DNA of 64,000 nucleotides from Chaenocephalus aceratus (taxonomy: Eukaryota > Chordata > Actinopteri > Perciformes > Channichthyidae): assembly GCA_023974075.1 (NCBI GenBank), contig CM043791.1, positions 455,001 through 519,000 on the forward strand, read 5' to 3'. A program made the translations under genes and the position numbers. Below are positions 22,090 through 32,759 of this stretch, in pieces. Numbering within the stretch: position 1 is the stretch's first letter; each line of letters starts with the position of its first letter. The notes under the pieces were generated by a model that worked only from the letters and a program-made list of their open reading frames with translations, was not told the origin of the DNA and made no database searches.

Positions 22090-23658
22090 CTCACCAGAAT
22101 GCGTGACTCCACCACGACTCCTTAACACCACAATGGTGGTGGAGTCACGAACTTTGCTACATTTACGTGTCGGCACCACGAAAACAACACCAATGTAAAG
22201 TGAATGAGGCTCCTTTGTCGTGGTGCACACACGCATTTCTACAACGTCCTGCAGTGAACTTTTATTCTATAAAACGTTTTTAAAATCGACTTTATAGCTT
22301 GTAGTAACTCACGGGAGGCTTCTTTTTTTTATTTGTATTCATAATCATTTATATTTTTCATCAGAATGTATTATGGTGCATTAGTTACACATTTGTGTTC
22401 TCAAAAAACAGTGCATTGTGTGTAATACAACTGTGATTTTTACTACATTAGTTAGTTTTTAAGGAAGGCCAGAGCTTCAGCTGTGTCAAATAGATTGTTC
22501 CCTTTAGTTAACGTTTTTTAAAAGAACATTATATTCCGATTTGATCATGTCCCCTTTATTATATTACGGAGAGCAATGTGAGCGTCCATTCCCATTGGAT
22601 AACGCAGGATTTTACATCTGCACTACTCATCAACTCAAAAACACCAGGTTATCCTTATTGATTACACAACATTGATTGGTTTAAGTTGTGTACAATGCTT
22701 TTGTATTTTTCCCCTTCGATTCAGAGAAACAAATATTTGTTCAGTTTAGGATGGATGAAGACACTACACTACCCAGAATCCTCAGCTATTGTTCCGCTGT
22801 GCCTCAAGCTCTGTGATTGGTTGACCTCCAACTGCATTCCATATGAAAAAAGCGTTTCTTAAAAGATAAATCATACTTTATTCAGCAGTGCTTGCTTTAC
22901 TCTTTGAAAGTCATCACATGAATGCATTGTAATAAATGGTTTGGCTGCATTAAATATTACACATCTGTCGTAGTTCTTTATTTATCTACAGAGATCGGGC
23001 TCAGAATAGACCGGAAACCATCTTACAGTTCTGTTTTAATTTCACAATAAAGTTAGTAGTAATAATTTGTTTTGATATTATTGTTTTTTATACTAGTATA
23101 ACTACTAGACCGCTGGGTCATGTTAAGACCATCTTTTCTGTGTTACTGTGGGGTTTTTCCATCGCTTTTGTCTTACAAATATCAAAACAATAACAGAATA
23201 TATCCGTCGTAAACTAAACCAGAAACAGCAGTATATCTTATTGTGTTAACACTGTAAACTTGACAGCTTTTTAACCCAAACCACCTACTGGTTAAAGCAC
23301 GTTATTATACGTTTAGAGTATTGCAATGCAGGTAGATTGTGTTGCGTTTTAAAATGCCTTTTTCTTAATGTCTTTCATTTTTGTAAAGCACTTTTTAATG
23401 TGTGATGAAAACATTTAAATATTAAGAGTACATACAAAATAGTGGGAAAGTAGAAGGTCAATGATAGAAATATAGAATAGAAAATATCAAGAAGATACTC
23501 AAATGATATCTAGAATAAAACAGTTTAGTGCCTGATAGGAGGATGTGCAAAACAGACAAACTAATAAGGCTTTATTTAAACATTAAAGAATACTTTAGGT
23601 TATGGTCTTCTTTTAAATAGGAAAAAAGCTTTGGGGGTATCTATCTACAGATAAATAT

Positions 23659-23711
23659 TACATTACATTGCATTTAGCTGACGCTTTTATCCAAAGCGAC
23701 TTACAATAAGT
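23659..23711 (-). mobile_element. SINE/LINE 3' tail fragment
   Basis: GCATTTAGCTGACGCTTTTA then TCCAAAGCGACTTACAATAA is the minus-strand form of the tail shared by L2-type LINEs and their SINEs in fish. Confidence 0.6.
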
Positions 23712-24239
23712 GCCTATTAAGCCTGACAAAGTCTAATATATTGCATGGTTTGTTTTGGAACTTGACAATCAACTTTCCAGCAATGTTAACTATGTTTAAG
23801 CACTTATTTTAACTGATATTATACATATTGATTATACTCTTATAAGATGTTTGTAGATAGAATAAGAAATATGCAGAATATGTTTAATGCTGGAGGTATA
23901 CATATCGATAGATGTCTTGTAATGCACTGTTGAGGAACCTGTGACCCAAGTTTTTAAATAATAATTTAAAACAAACTACGTATAACTACCACATTATAAC
24001 TGAGTGAATGTAAAATGTAAGGATACAGTTATGAAGACATATCTGACATTTCCACTGGGTGACTAATTTCAATTGATGTTGACACCATCTCACACCACTC
24101 CTAAAATAACTTTACTTTCTGAAGCACAATTTAAGATGTATGCTGTTTAAAATCTCAAATTAGATCTATTGTCCATCTATATTTGATTATTATTTAATGG
24201 AAACCGTCCATAATCAAAGAGTCACTCGAAGTCAATCAA

Positions 24240-24705
24240 ATACTTATTTCACTTCAGGGTGATAGCAGGAGACCCCATCTAGTCAATCAGAGAAAATCAG
24301 GACAATCTGATGTAGATTTTCAAAATAAAATACTTTTGAAATCTCATATATGGGCTATAGTCCTTCTGTTTTTATACAAGAAGAAATAAAAAACTGTCAA
24401 ATTATCAAAGACTTATTTCACTCCAGGGTGATAGCAGGACACCCCATCTCGTCACTCAGAGAGAATCAGGACAATCTGATGTAGAGTTTCAAAATAAAAG
24501 ACCTTTGTAGTCTCATATATGAGCTATCATCCCTCGGTTTTTAGATAAGAATACAGCAAAAACTATCCAGTATCAAAGACTTATTTCACTTCAGGATGAT
24601 AGCAGGTGACCCAATCTAATCACTCAGAGAGAATCAGGACAATCTGATGTACAGTTTCAAAATAAAATACCTTTGAAGTCTCATATATGAGCTATCGTCC
24701 GTTTG
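24240..24705. repeat. Three-copy tandem repeat, unit about 170 bp
   Basis: Units start near 24242, 24412 and 24581. Each has ACTTATTTCACTYCAGG, GATAGCAGG, GAGAATCAGGACAATCTGAT and TCTCATATATGRGCTAT in the same order. The copies have diverged by several percent. Confidence 0.8.
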
Positions 24706-25509
24706 TATCCAACAGTTCAAATGTTCGAATTACATTGAACCAGAATTGTCCCGCTTTTTTCTTTAACAGTGAAGAAAATTGGATATGTTAATGATATATT
24801 GACCGCAAAACTCAAAATGTCCCCGGTTTTAATTTTGAAAATCTGGTCACTTTGCTGTTCTTTTAAAAAACGTTAACTAAAGGGAACAATCTATTGGACA
24901 CAGCTGAAGCTCTGGCCTTCCTTAAAAACTAACTCATTCAATAAAAATCACAGTTGTATTACACACACTGTTTTTTGAGAACAAAAATGTGTAACTAATG
25001 CACCATAATACATTCTGACGAAAAATAAAAATGATTATGAATACAAATAAAATAAAAGAAGCCTCCCGTGAGTTACTACAAGCTATAAAGTCGATTTTAA
25101 AAACGTTTTATAGAATAAAAGCTCACTGCTAGACGTTGTAGAAATGCGTGTGTGCACCACGACAAAGGAGCCTCATTCACTTTACATTGGTGTTGTTTGC
25201 GTGGTGCAGACAGGTAAATGTAACAAAGTTCGTGACTCCACCACGCATTGTGGTGTTAAGGAGTCGTGGTGGAGTCACGCATTCTGGTGAGACCAGGTTG
25301 GTTTAACTAGTTCATGATCCCTGTCACTTCTTTCAAGTCTATTCCAATACAGCGTGATGATCAGTGTGAAAATTGTGGTCATATTTACATTCATAAAGCA
25401 GGGTATGCTTTGGGGCGTAGCAACCTCGTGATGACAAGCCGCTCTGGTTGAGTTGGTGTTCGTGTTTTTCTATCACAACTTTCAACCTTTCACATGAAGT
25501 TAGTTTTTG

Positions 25510-26658
25510 TCACCTAATGAAGTGACGTCCCATTTTCCCAAACTCCATCCATCCATCCATCTTCTCCCGCTTATCCGTGGTCGGGTCGCAGGGGTAGCAG
25601 TTCCAGCAGAGAGCCCCAAACTTTCTTTTCCCCTCATCAACCAGCTCTGACTGGGGGGTCCCAAGGCGCTCCCAGGCCAGCGAAGAGATATAATCCCTCC
25701 ACCTGGTCCTAGGTCTACCCCTTGGTCTCTTCCCAGCTGGACGTGCCTGGAACACCTCCCTAGGGAGGCGCCCAGGTGGCATCCTAACTAGGTGCCCGAA
25801 CCACCTCAACTGGCTCCTTTCGACGCGAAGGAGGAGCGGCTCAACTCCGAGTCCCTCCCTGATGACCGAACTTCTCACCTTATCCCTAAGGGAGACACCA
25901 GCCACCCGGCGGAGGAAACCCATCTCGGCCGCTTGTATCCGCGATCTCGTTCTTTCGGTCATGACCCATCCTTCATGACCATAGGTGAGGGTAGGAACAA
26001 AAATGGCCCGGTAGACAGAGAGCTTTGCCTTCTGGCTCAGCTCCCTTTTCGTCACAACGGTGCGGTAAAGCGACTGCAGTACCGCTCCCGCTGCTCCGAT
26101 TCTCCGGCCCATCTCACGCTCCATTGTTCCCTCACTCGAGAACAAGACCCCGAGATACTTGAACTCCTTCACTTGGGGTAAGGACTCATTCCCTACTTGG
26201 AGTGGACAGTCCATCGGTTTCCTGCTGAGAACCATGGCCTCAGATTTGGAGGTGCTGATCCTCATCCCAGCCGCTTCACACTCGGTTGTGAACCGATCCA
26301 GTGAGTGCTGAAGGTCGCAGACCGATGAAGCCATTAGAACCACATCATCTGCAAAAAGCAGTGGTGCAATCCTTAGTCCACCGAACCGCAGACCCCCTCC
26401 CCCACGACTACGCCTCGAAATCCGATCCATGTATATTACAAACAGGATTGGTGACAAAGCGCAGCCCTGGCGGAGGCCAACCCTCACCGGAAATGGGTCC
26501 GACTTCCTGCCGAGGACCCGGACACAGCTCTCGCTTTGGGAGTACAGAGATTGGATGGCCCTGAGTAGAGACCCCCTCACCCCATACTCCCGCAGCACCT
26601 CCCACAGTAACTCCCTGGGAACCCGGTCATACGCCTTCTCCAAGTCTACAAAACACAT
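25510..26658 (-). pseudogene. LINE reverse transcriptase C-terminal two thirds
   Basis: A 382-residue open frame that continues upstream without a Met to 26823. It begins in RT with FVDLEKAYDRVP (3-14), GLRQGCALSPILF (61-73) and the catalytic FADDVVLM (102-109). KEFKYLGVLF follows, then the C-terminal TYGHEGWVMTERTR and LRWFGHLVRMPPGRLP segments typical of the RTE-like family. RT domains 0-2 and the endonuclease are missing because of truncation. The native stop is lost, and the frame reads through the tail repeat into flanking DNA until 25510. It cannot retrotranspose by itself. Confidence 0.85.
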
Positions 26659-26824
26659 GCAGACCGGATAAGCGTACTCCCAGGCCCCCTCCAGGATCCT
26701 TGCGAGAGTAAAAAGCTGATCCGTCGTTCCACGACCAGGACGGAATCCGCATTGTTCCTCCTCAATCTGAGGTTCGACAATCGGCCTGACCCTCCTTTCG
26801 AGTACCTTGGAGTAAACTTTCCCC
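25546..26824 (-). mobile_element. RTE-clade (Rex3-like) LINE, 5' truncated, 13-bp TSD
   Basis: A 1.28 kb insertion on the minus strand with target duplication TTTTCCCAAACTC exact at 25533-25545 and 26825-26837. The 3' end on plus is CATCCATCCATCCAT, a GATG-type tandem tail as known for Rex3. The 5' end is truncated in the RT domain, the usual outcome of LINE insertion. The surrounding sequence (GTAGTCCACAAATCAATGGG) is another fish repeat. The intact duplication and long open frame point to a young insertion. Confidence 0.88.
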
Positions 26825-26837
26825 TTTTCCCAAACTC

Positions 26838-27289
26838 AAGGCTTCAAAATGGTAGTCCACAAATCAATGGGCGACATCAGTTTGTTCGAGTTATATATTC
26901 ATTTATATTATTTCATAGTTAAACATTTATTCTCTTGCTGTTTTTGTTTATTGTAAATGTACCTTTTATTTAGTATAATTTAAGTTAGTTGAAGTAGCTG
27001 TTTTATGCTTTTATTTTGACGGCAGTTTTGTGGATTTGGGGGATTTGGGCACCTCATCATGTATATATTGGAGACACGTGGTGGTGGGATTAGTGCCCCA
27101 TAGGCAATTTTTCGTTTTACAAGGGTGACCAAGGAACGATACAGGAAAGGCTGCAAGACAATGTGGACTGGATGTGGATCATTTCCCCTGCGTCAGATCC
27201 ACTATCTGGTGGCTTAGCTGCCATTATATTTTGAGTTCATTTACAGTTTTATTTCCTTGTCATTTTTGTGACTACAGTATATCAGTCTA
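26838..27289. other. Intron, nothing recognised
   Basis: Begins with the rest of a dispersed repeat (CAATGGGCGACATCAG) and continues AT-rich. No exon seen. Confidence 0.4.
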
Positions 27290-27960
27290 TGGGCTCATCT
27301 CTCCCTTTCCATAGCCTTGACTACTCCAAATACCTCCTGGCTGGTCTACCTTTATTGCCATCCGACCTCTGAAGCTAATTCAGAATCAGCAGCCTGACTT
27401 GTTCTCCCACACTGCACTGCTCCTCTGCTCCCTCACTGCCGAATCCTCTTCAAGACACTGGTACCCGCATAGCGTGTTGTGAATGGATCCAGTTCTTCCT
27501 ACATCCAGGACATGGTTAAACCATACATTCCAGCACGTGCACGTCGCTCTGCAAGTGTGGATTATTGGAGAGGTCCCAGTTCACCTCCTGGGCCCTGCCG
27601 TGGTGCCCTTGTCCACTCCCATTGCTCCCCGGGCACTGTACTGCACTTTGAATGGCCTTGTGTTGAAAGGTGCTATATAAATAAACTGGCCTGGCCTGGC
27701 CTGGCCTGGCCTGGCCTGGCCTGGCCTGGCCTGGCCTGGCCTGGCCTGGCCTGCATTGCCTTGCATTGCCTTGCCTTACCTTACTCCCTCACTGTGAATG
27801 TGATCCAGGTTCCCCTCATCAAAAACACGCCTGTTTGCTATCCTGGCTCCTAAATGGTGGAACAAGCTCCCCACTAACATCAGGGCAGCAGAAAGTCTAC
27901 ATATATCTTCTGTCTTCTGAGTTTGTATTTGTAAGATGCTCTGGGTAAAAGCATCATCTA
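27290..27960 (+). mobile_element. L2/CR1-like LINE 3' end with nested short 3' fragment
   Basis: Plus-strand remnants read GSSSSYIQDMVKPYIPARA near 27485-27541 and, after an interruption, KTRLF-like and WWNKLP-like pieces with stops (27800-27920). The 3' terminus has GATGCTCTGGGTAAAAGCAT then CATCTAAATG. Between them (about 27555-27780) lies another LINE/SINE 3' end, GTGCTATATAAATAAACTGG, with its own tandem tail. Heavily decayed. Confidence 0.6.
27686..27780. repeat. (CTGGC)n pentanucleotide array
   Basis: About 13 perfect CTGGC units to 27752, then degenerate CATTGCCTTG units. It follows GCTATATAAATAAA directly, so it is the tandem tail of a LINE or SINE. An apparent peptide of repeated WPGLA is an artefact of the array. 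Confidence 0.85.
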
Positions 27961-27966
27961 AATGTG

Positions 27967-27984
27967 CCCCCCCCCCCCCCCCCC
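27967..27984. repeat. Poly-C run
   Basis: Eighteen consecutive C bases just downstream of the WH2-D exon on the minus strand; prone to length error in assembly. Confidence 0.9.
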
Positions 27985-28009
27985 GGTTGTAACAGTGAAG
28001 TCCTCTTAC

Positions 28010-28127
28010 GTCTGGAGCTGGGCAGGAGCACAGGCCGGAGCTTTCTCTCCTGCTTGATCCCAGCCAGGACCTTATCATGGAGGCACTGCTCCTGCAGGGG
28101 GGGAGGGGGGAGGCTGCGCTCTGAAAC
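28010..28127 (-). CDS. spire2: spire2 exon: WH2-D
   Basis: A minus-strand exon of 118 bases if the acceptor is the AAG before GTTTCAGAG (exon starts at 28127). It then reads VSERSLPPPPLQEQCLHD, KVLAGIKQERKLRPV and LLPSSR. LHDKVLAGIKQERKLRPV is the fourth WH2 actin-binding motif. VSERSL with a proline stretch matches the SPIRE spacer after WH2-C better than a start at the later CCCCTGCAG site (28091), which is the alternative. Donor is GTAAGAGG. Exit phase 1 fits the 10657 exon. WH2 repeats line up actin monomers for filament nucleation. Confidence 0.88.
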
Positions 28128-28242
28128 CTTACGCGGAGAAATCACAACAACACAATCATTATTTAAATAGGATGAGAATAAAATGTGCTGACTTCTTCAC
28201 GATGCTGCAGTGAAGTTCTATTAAAAGGCCAATCCCACTTAC

Positions 28243-28329
28243 TGGTTTCAGGGGAGGTCTTGACCTGATAAAATCCAGTATGAGTTCATGGCCGTTTCTC
28301 TTCACTATCGTGGGAATGTCTCCATCCAC
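28243..28329 (-). CDS. spire2: spire2 exon: WH2-C
   Basis: An 87-base exon, phase 0 to phase 0, with acceptor TTTTAATACTCAG and donor GTAAGTGGG. It encodes [19 protein letters not shown] followed by [26 protein letters not shown] is the third WH2 motif. VDGDIP after the preceding exon's LRKVM matches the SPIRE order exactly. The intron to the WH2-D exon is only about 115 bases, in contrast to 13 kb upstream and 17 kb after WH2-D. Confidence 0.93.
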
Positions 28330-28635
28330 CTGAGTATTAAAAGAAACACAACACTGGATGAAGTTCTGTGTCTGTGATCACACAGTGATACAGTAAGCTG
28401 TTATCACACTATTGGCATATCACCTGATCAAGTTATTATGGCAAACGTGTTTATCCATTCAGACATGCAGCAGCCATTCGCTCACTTTTGAGCTCTGTTT
28501 TGGTATGTACCATATCTTATTTTTTTTGCAAAAGCTGCGAGTGTGAACACATGCACTTAACCTCCATAGCTCCAGATTTCAGTCTCTAAGGGCAGGAAAA
28601 CTATGGCCGCCAAGGGTGTGAACATTTCTTGAAGA
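28330..28635. other. Intron, nothing recognised
   Basis: No element or exon recognised. Confidence 0.5.
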
Positions 28636-29150
28636 GTGAGCTTACTCAGATAGTAAAGTAAGTAAAAGTAGAAGTACCAGAATGTATGAATACTCTGTTA
28701 CAAGTAAAAGTCCTGCATTCAAATGTTACTCAAGTAAAAGTACAAAAGTATTAGCATCAAAATATACTTAAATTACCAAAAGTAAAAGTAGTCATTATGC
28801 AGATTCGTCTATTTCAGAATAATATATATGATATGTTTTATAATGATTGATCATGAAAGTGTTCTCAAAGCTGGTGAAGGTGCAGCTAGTCTGAAGTACT
28901 TTGTAGACTGCAGGGTAGCTGGTGGATTTACTCCAGGTGGAACTAAAGTCTGATTCAACACTTGAATATTTCACATCATTCATCCACATCTGTGAAGTAA
29001 CTAAAGGTATTAAATACATGTAGTGGAGGAAAATAACACGACTTACCTCTGAATTGAAATGGGGTAGAAGTACAAAGTAGCAAGAAATTGAAATACTCAA
29101 GTAAAGTACAAGTACCTCAAATTGTACTTAAGTACAGTACTTAAGTTAAT
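28636..29150 (-). repeat. Dispersed fish repeat rich in AAGTACTT words, copy 1
   Basis: The sequence is the reverse complement of 36435-37065 with divergence: shared TTCACAGATGTGGATGAATG, CTGCAGTCTACAAAG and TGATCAATCATTATAAAA on the opposite strand. Both ends carry TACTTAAGTAC-type words. Non-coding; the minus frame 28795-29100 has no domain. Confidence 0.75.
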
Positions 29151-30523
29151 CTACCTGGTTACTTTACACCAATGTGAGCTAAAGAGCTGTTGGTCCTAGC
29201 ATAATAACCATAAGCATAATAGTTGATTATGATAACACTCTCTGCCATGTATCTGCCATTTTTGGAGCAGGCAGTGTACAGCGGGTGTAACGTGATATTA
29301 TCAGAGCTGACTGAAAACAGCTGCTGCTGGAGACAGGGTTAATCACAGCTTTGGAAACCAAAACAAATGGATGAATGATGCTAAGATGCTGCATATAGCT
29401 GAGGGGGACTGACAGTTGGTGATGACTTTCTGAGCCAATGCTGAGAACAGAAGGCTGAGAGAAGCCTTCATTAATATCTGTGTGTGAGGAAGGCCTCAAT
29501 GTGTTTGCATGTAACATAACATGTTCTTCCTGTAGTACAGTATATGCTGCAGTGGACTGCCTGAAAGAGAAAAGTGTTTTCAAGGTCTTCAAATGACAAA
29601 CAGGCTCCACAGGCTCACTCTTGTCTGCCCTCCATGTCCTCTTGCCTCATTTCAACAAAGTCAAGTGTAACACATGCACCAAAAGTGAATACTGAGCAGC
29701 ATGGAATTATTTATACGAATCAGTTTCGATCAAACCTCTCTAATATAAATGTAGACATGTCAGTGTGTGGACCAGCACATCAGAAGTCTAGGTCGCTCAG
29801 GAGAAAATGGATACTGTGCAACAAAGGTGAAAAGATACAAAGCAGACGTTGTTTGGAAAAGGTAAAGAAAGGTATAATATTTATTCCCTCTTTCTTTCAG
29901 ATAAACATTTGATATACATATATATTCAGTTACCTTGAATTCGAGAGTATCCTGGTTTTAATTATTTGTACCTATTTATTTTATAACTATTTTGATATCA
30001 TTTAGTGTTATTACTTCTGTTTTAATTATCCCTATTTAATATTGTTACATCCCTCTCTAGGGTAGAGGAGAATAACATGCACCAGTATGGAATTGGTATA
30101 GTATAGGTATTTTTTATATATGTAATAGCAGTAGCAAAATATAAGGCATGCAGCCTGGCACAAACAAAAGCCAACAATGGCGCAATGCTAAATGCAGATC
30201 CAACAGAAAAAGCCTTGTTGAATACAAGGAGATATATGCTAAACAGAAAGTAATAAAACAACTCTCGCTGTCAAAGAGAGCAAGATAACAAAAAGAGACT
30301 GTTTATAAAACACAGCTATACTACGGAACAAACAGTCAACCTAATGCTAAGCTAACCTAAACACAATACAATACAAAACACACAAGTTAACCACCGTTAA
30401 CCGATTTGTCTAGCAAGAGCAAAATGTGTGAGGCGTCAGGCGTCTGTTTCACACAGCAGACCCTCCCGAATGTTCACGGTCCATAGCCTTTTGTAGTCCT
30501 CCCCCGGAAGTTTGTGCCGGATG
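29151..30523. other. Intron, nothing recognised
   Basis: AT-rich. The frames at 29227-29610 (minus) and 29574-29912 (plus) overlap on opposite strands and show no domain. No exon signal fits spire2. Confidence 0.45.
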
Positions 30524-30985
30524 TGTCACGATCACAGGTACAGATCAGAACCCAATAGCACGACACAGATACAACCAGTGTTTTGCAATGTTCAGTTTAT
30601 TCAGGTCTGGGCCAGGCAGGGTCAAAACCAGGAAATCCGTCAGACAGGCAACCAAAACCAAAAAGGGAGCAGGCAGGACTCGAGATCCGAATACAGGCAG
30701 GCAGGGGTCAAAAACCGGGCAGGACAAAAACCTAGGCTAGAGAATAACACTCACTGGAGAGCTTGGCGGAGACGACAAGACAATCTGGCAAAGGACCAGT
30801 GATAGTGAGGTGGTATAAATACTGTGGGGTGATGAGGGAATGAGTAACAGGTGAGGGGAAGGGCTGAGGAGACCAGGTGAGGGAAGTGAGCTGATTACAA
30901 GGGCCTGGAGGAAGGCGGGATCTGAAATGACAGGAGAGTTAAGATGAACCAAACAAACAACAATAGATGTGTCTAACTTGTGACA
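30524..30985 (-). mobile_element. Gypsy 3' LTR (minus strand) with polypurine tract
   Basis: TGTCACGATCACAGG at the left and AACTTGTGACA at the right give TG...CA ends of 462 bases. Immediately inside, at 30986-31002, the minus strand reads ATAGAGGGGGGGGTTC, a polypurine tract for plus-strand priming. The integrase C-terminus follows. The partner 5' LTR was not found. Confidence 0.8.
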
Positions 30986-31629
30986 GAACCCCCCCCTCTA
31001 TGGACGGCTCCTGACGTCCCACGAGGTTGATCGGGATGAACCTGGTGAAAGTCAGTAATGAGAGATGGGTCATAGATACTGCGAGCGGGCACCCATGACC
31101 GCTCTTCAGGACCATAACCCTCCCAGTGTACCAGGTATTGTAACCCTCTACCACGTCGCCGGGACTTGATGAGGCGACGGACAGTGTAAACAGTCTCCCC
31201 GTCGATAGTCCGGGGTGGTGGTGGGGGTGTAGAGGGGGGCTGAAGAGGGCTCACATTAACTGGTTTGATCTTGGACACGTGGAAGGTAGGATGAATCCTC
31301 ATAGAAGGGGGCAGACGCAGGCGGACAGCTGCAGGATTGATAATCCTAGCTATGGGAAATGGGCCTACAAAACGGGGAGACAACTTCTTTGACTCCACTC
31401 TGAGAGGGAGATCCCGTGTGGAGAGCCAGACACGTTGCCCTGGGGAGTACTGTGGAGCTGGCTTGCGACGGCGATTGGCGGACCGTTGATAACGGTCGGA
31501 AGAATGCAGTAGCGCGGAGCGGGCCTTTAACCACAATCGTCGACATCGGCTTACAAACGCCTGTGCAGATGGACGCTGGCCTCCCGTTCCTGTGCCGGGA
31601 AAAGGGGCGGCTGGTATCCGCGGGAGCAT
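30973..31629 (-). pseudogene. Ty3/gypsy integrase C-terminus with chromodomain
   Basis: The 218-residue frame has the integrase C-terminal region ([16 protein letters not shown], 61-76; [12 protein letters not shown], 82-93; [12 protein letters not shown], 113-124). A chromodomain spans about 146-200, with [29 protein letters not shown] and VPARSI. Chromodomain integrases steer insertion of chromoviruses toward modified histones. Upstream, the integrase core is frameshifted. The last residues run into the LTR. Confidence 0.88.
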
Positions 31630-32105
31630 TGGAATGGAGAAAAGACCAGTAGCAGAACTAGGAAGGGTGTTGTGGGCATACTCAACCCATAGAAGCTGCC
31701 TCGACCAGGAGGAGGAAGTGGAGGGGACAAGACAGCGTAAGCAGTCTCCATTCCTGGTTCATTCGCTCTGCTTGACCATTGGACTGGGGATGGAATCCGG
31801 ACGAGAGACTGACACTGGCTCCCAGCAGCCTGCAAAACTCGGACCAAAAGTCAACTGTGGTCCCCGATCAGACACAACGTCACTGGGAGACCATGCAGCC
31901 TGAACACATGTTGTAGCATGATTTCAGCAGTTTCCTTGGCAATGGAATCAGCAGGGCAGACTTGTAAAACCGGTCTATGACTTGAGTATGACTGTGTTAC
32001 CGTCTGAGTGTTGTAGACGAGTGACGAAATCCAAAGAGATGTGGGACCAGGGACGATGAGGGATAGGCAAGGGATGAAGAAGACCGGAGGGAGCAGACTA
32101 GGCAA
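31551..32105 (-). pseudogene. Gypsy integrase core, frameshifted
   Basis: Pieces in changing frames: SIAKETAEIMLQHVFRLHGLP at about 31885-31945, and further pieces at 31551-31847 with [14 protein letters not shown] text where the core should continue. Several indels; no continuous DDE domain. Confidence 0.7.
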
Positions 32106-32331
32106 GCAGCATGAATTCCTTGGTATCCTTCTCCATGGAAGACCACCAAAATCGCTGTCGAATCAGGGCTAGGGACCGTCTCACTCTGAGTGACAAGCCA
32201 GGCGAGAGTTATGACCCCACTGGAGAACCTGGGTACGGAGAGTGGCAGGAACAAACAGACGGTAACAGGACAGGCACTTGGGGCTGGGTGTTCAGCATGA
32301 GAGCGCTTGACCTTATCCTCCACCTCCCAGG

Positions 32332-32622
32332 TCACCAGACCAATGACACATGTAGAAGCGATGATATTCTCAGGATGAGATGGAGAGCTCTCTGGCTGGA
32401 ACTGGCGAGACAGGGCGTCAGGTTTGATGTTCTTAGAACCAGGTCTGTATGAAAGAGAAAAATCAAAGCGTGTGAAAGACAGAGCCCACCTGGCTGAAGA
32501 GAGTTCAGCCGCTTAGCTGAACGGATGTACTCCACATGTTTGTGATCCGTCCAGACCACAAAAGGCTGCTCTGCTCCCTCCAACCAGTGTCTCCATTCTT
32601 CCAGGGCAAGTTTCACTGCCAA
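32332..32622 (-). pseudogene. Gypsy RNase H domain
   Basis: [20 protein letters not shown] then [20 protein letters not shown] is the RNase H of gypsy pol, which removes RNA from RNA-DNA hybrids (TDH motif with the conserved Asp). The frame is then lost by an indel. Confidence 0.85.
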
Positions 32623-32759
32623 CAGTTCTCGATTTCCAATGTCATAATTTCTTTCAGCTGGGGACAGCTTCCGAGAGAAGGCACACGGGTGAATCTTCTG
32701 ATCCTCGGCCGACCGTTGAGAAAGAACTGCCCCAACTCCAGTGTCGGACGCATCTACCT

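Larger units (their letters stand above)
22090..25291. mobile_element. Element with about 440-bp inverted arms, 3.2 kb
   Basis: The left arm 22090-22530 starts CTCACCAGAATGCGTGACTC. The right arm 24855-25291 is its reverse complement with scattered differences, ending ATTCTGGTGAG. Landmarks GGAGTCACGAACTTTG, TGAATGAGGCTCCTTTGTCG and AAGGCCAGAGCTTCAGC-type text occur in both. The 2.3 kb interior has no protein of note; it holds a three-copy tandem (24240-24705) and a LINE/SINE tail (23660-23710). A GTTTAAC word lies just outside each end, but at unequal distance. Long-TIR non-autonomous DNA element, family not identified. Confidence 0.75.

Noticed and set aside
24240..24705. CRISPR array
   Set aside because: The repeats are long direct tandem units without spacers in a vertebrate intron.
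25792..26671. Plus-strand open frames opposite the RTE-like LINE
   Set aside because: Shadows of the well-supported minus-strand reverse transcriptase frame.
27581..27766. Repetitive frames over the CTGGC array
   Set aside because: Product of a pentanucleotide repeat read in all frames.
29227..29912. Overlapping 112-127 codon frames on both strands
   Set aside because: No domain, no splice context, and frames of this length are expected by chance in 64 kb.
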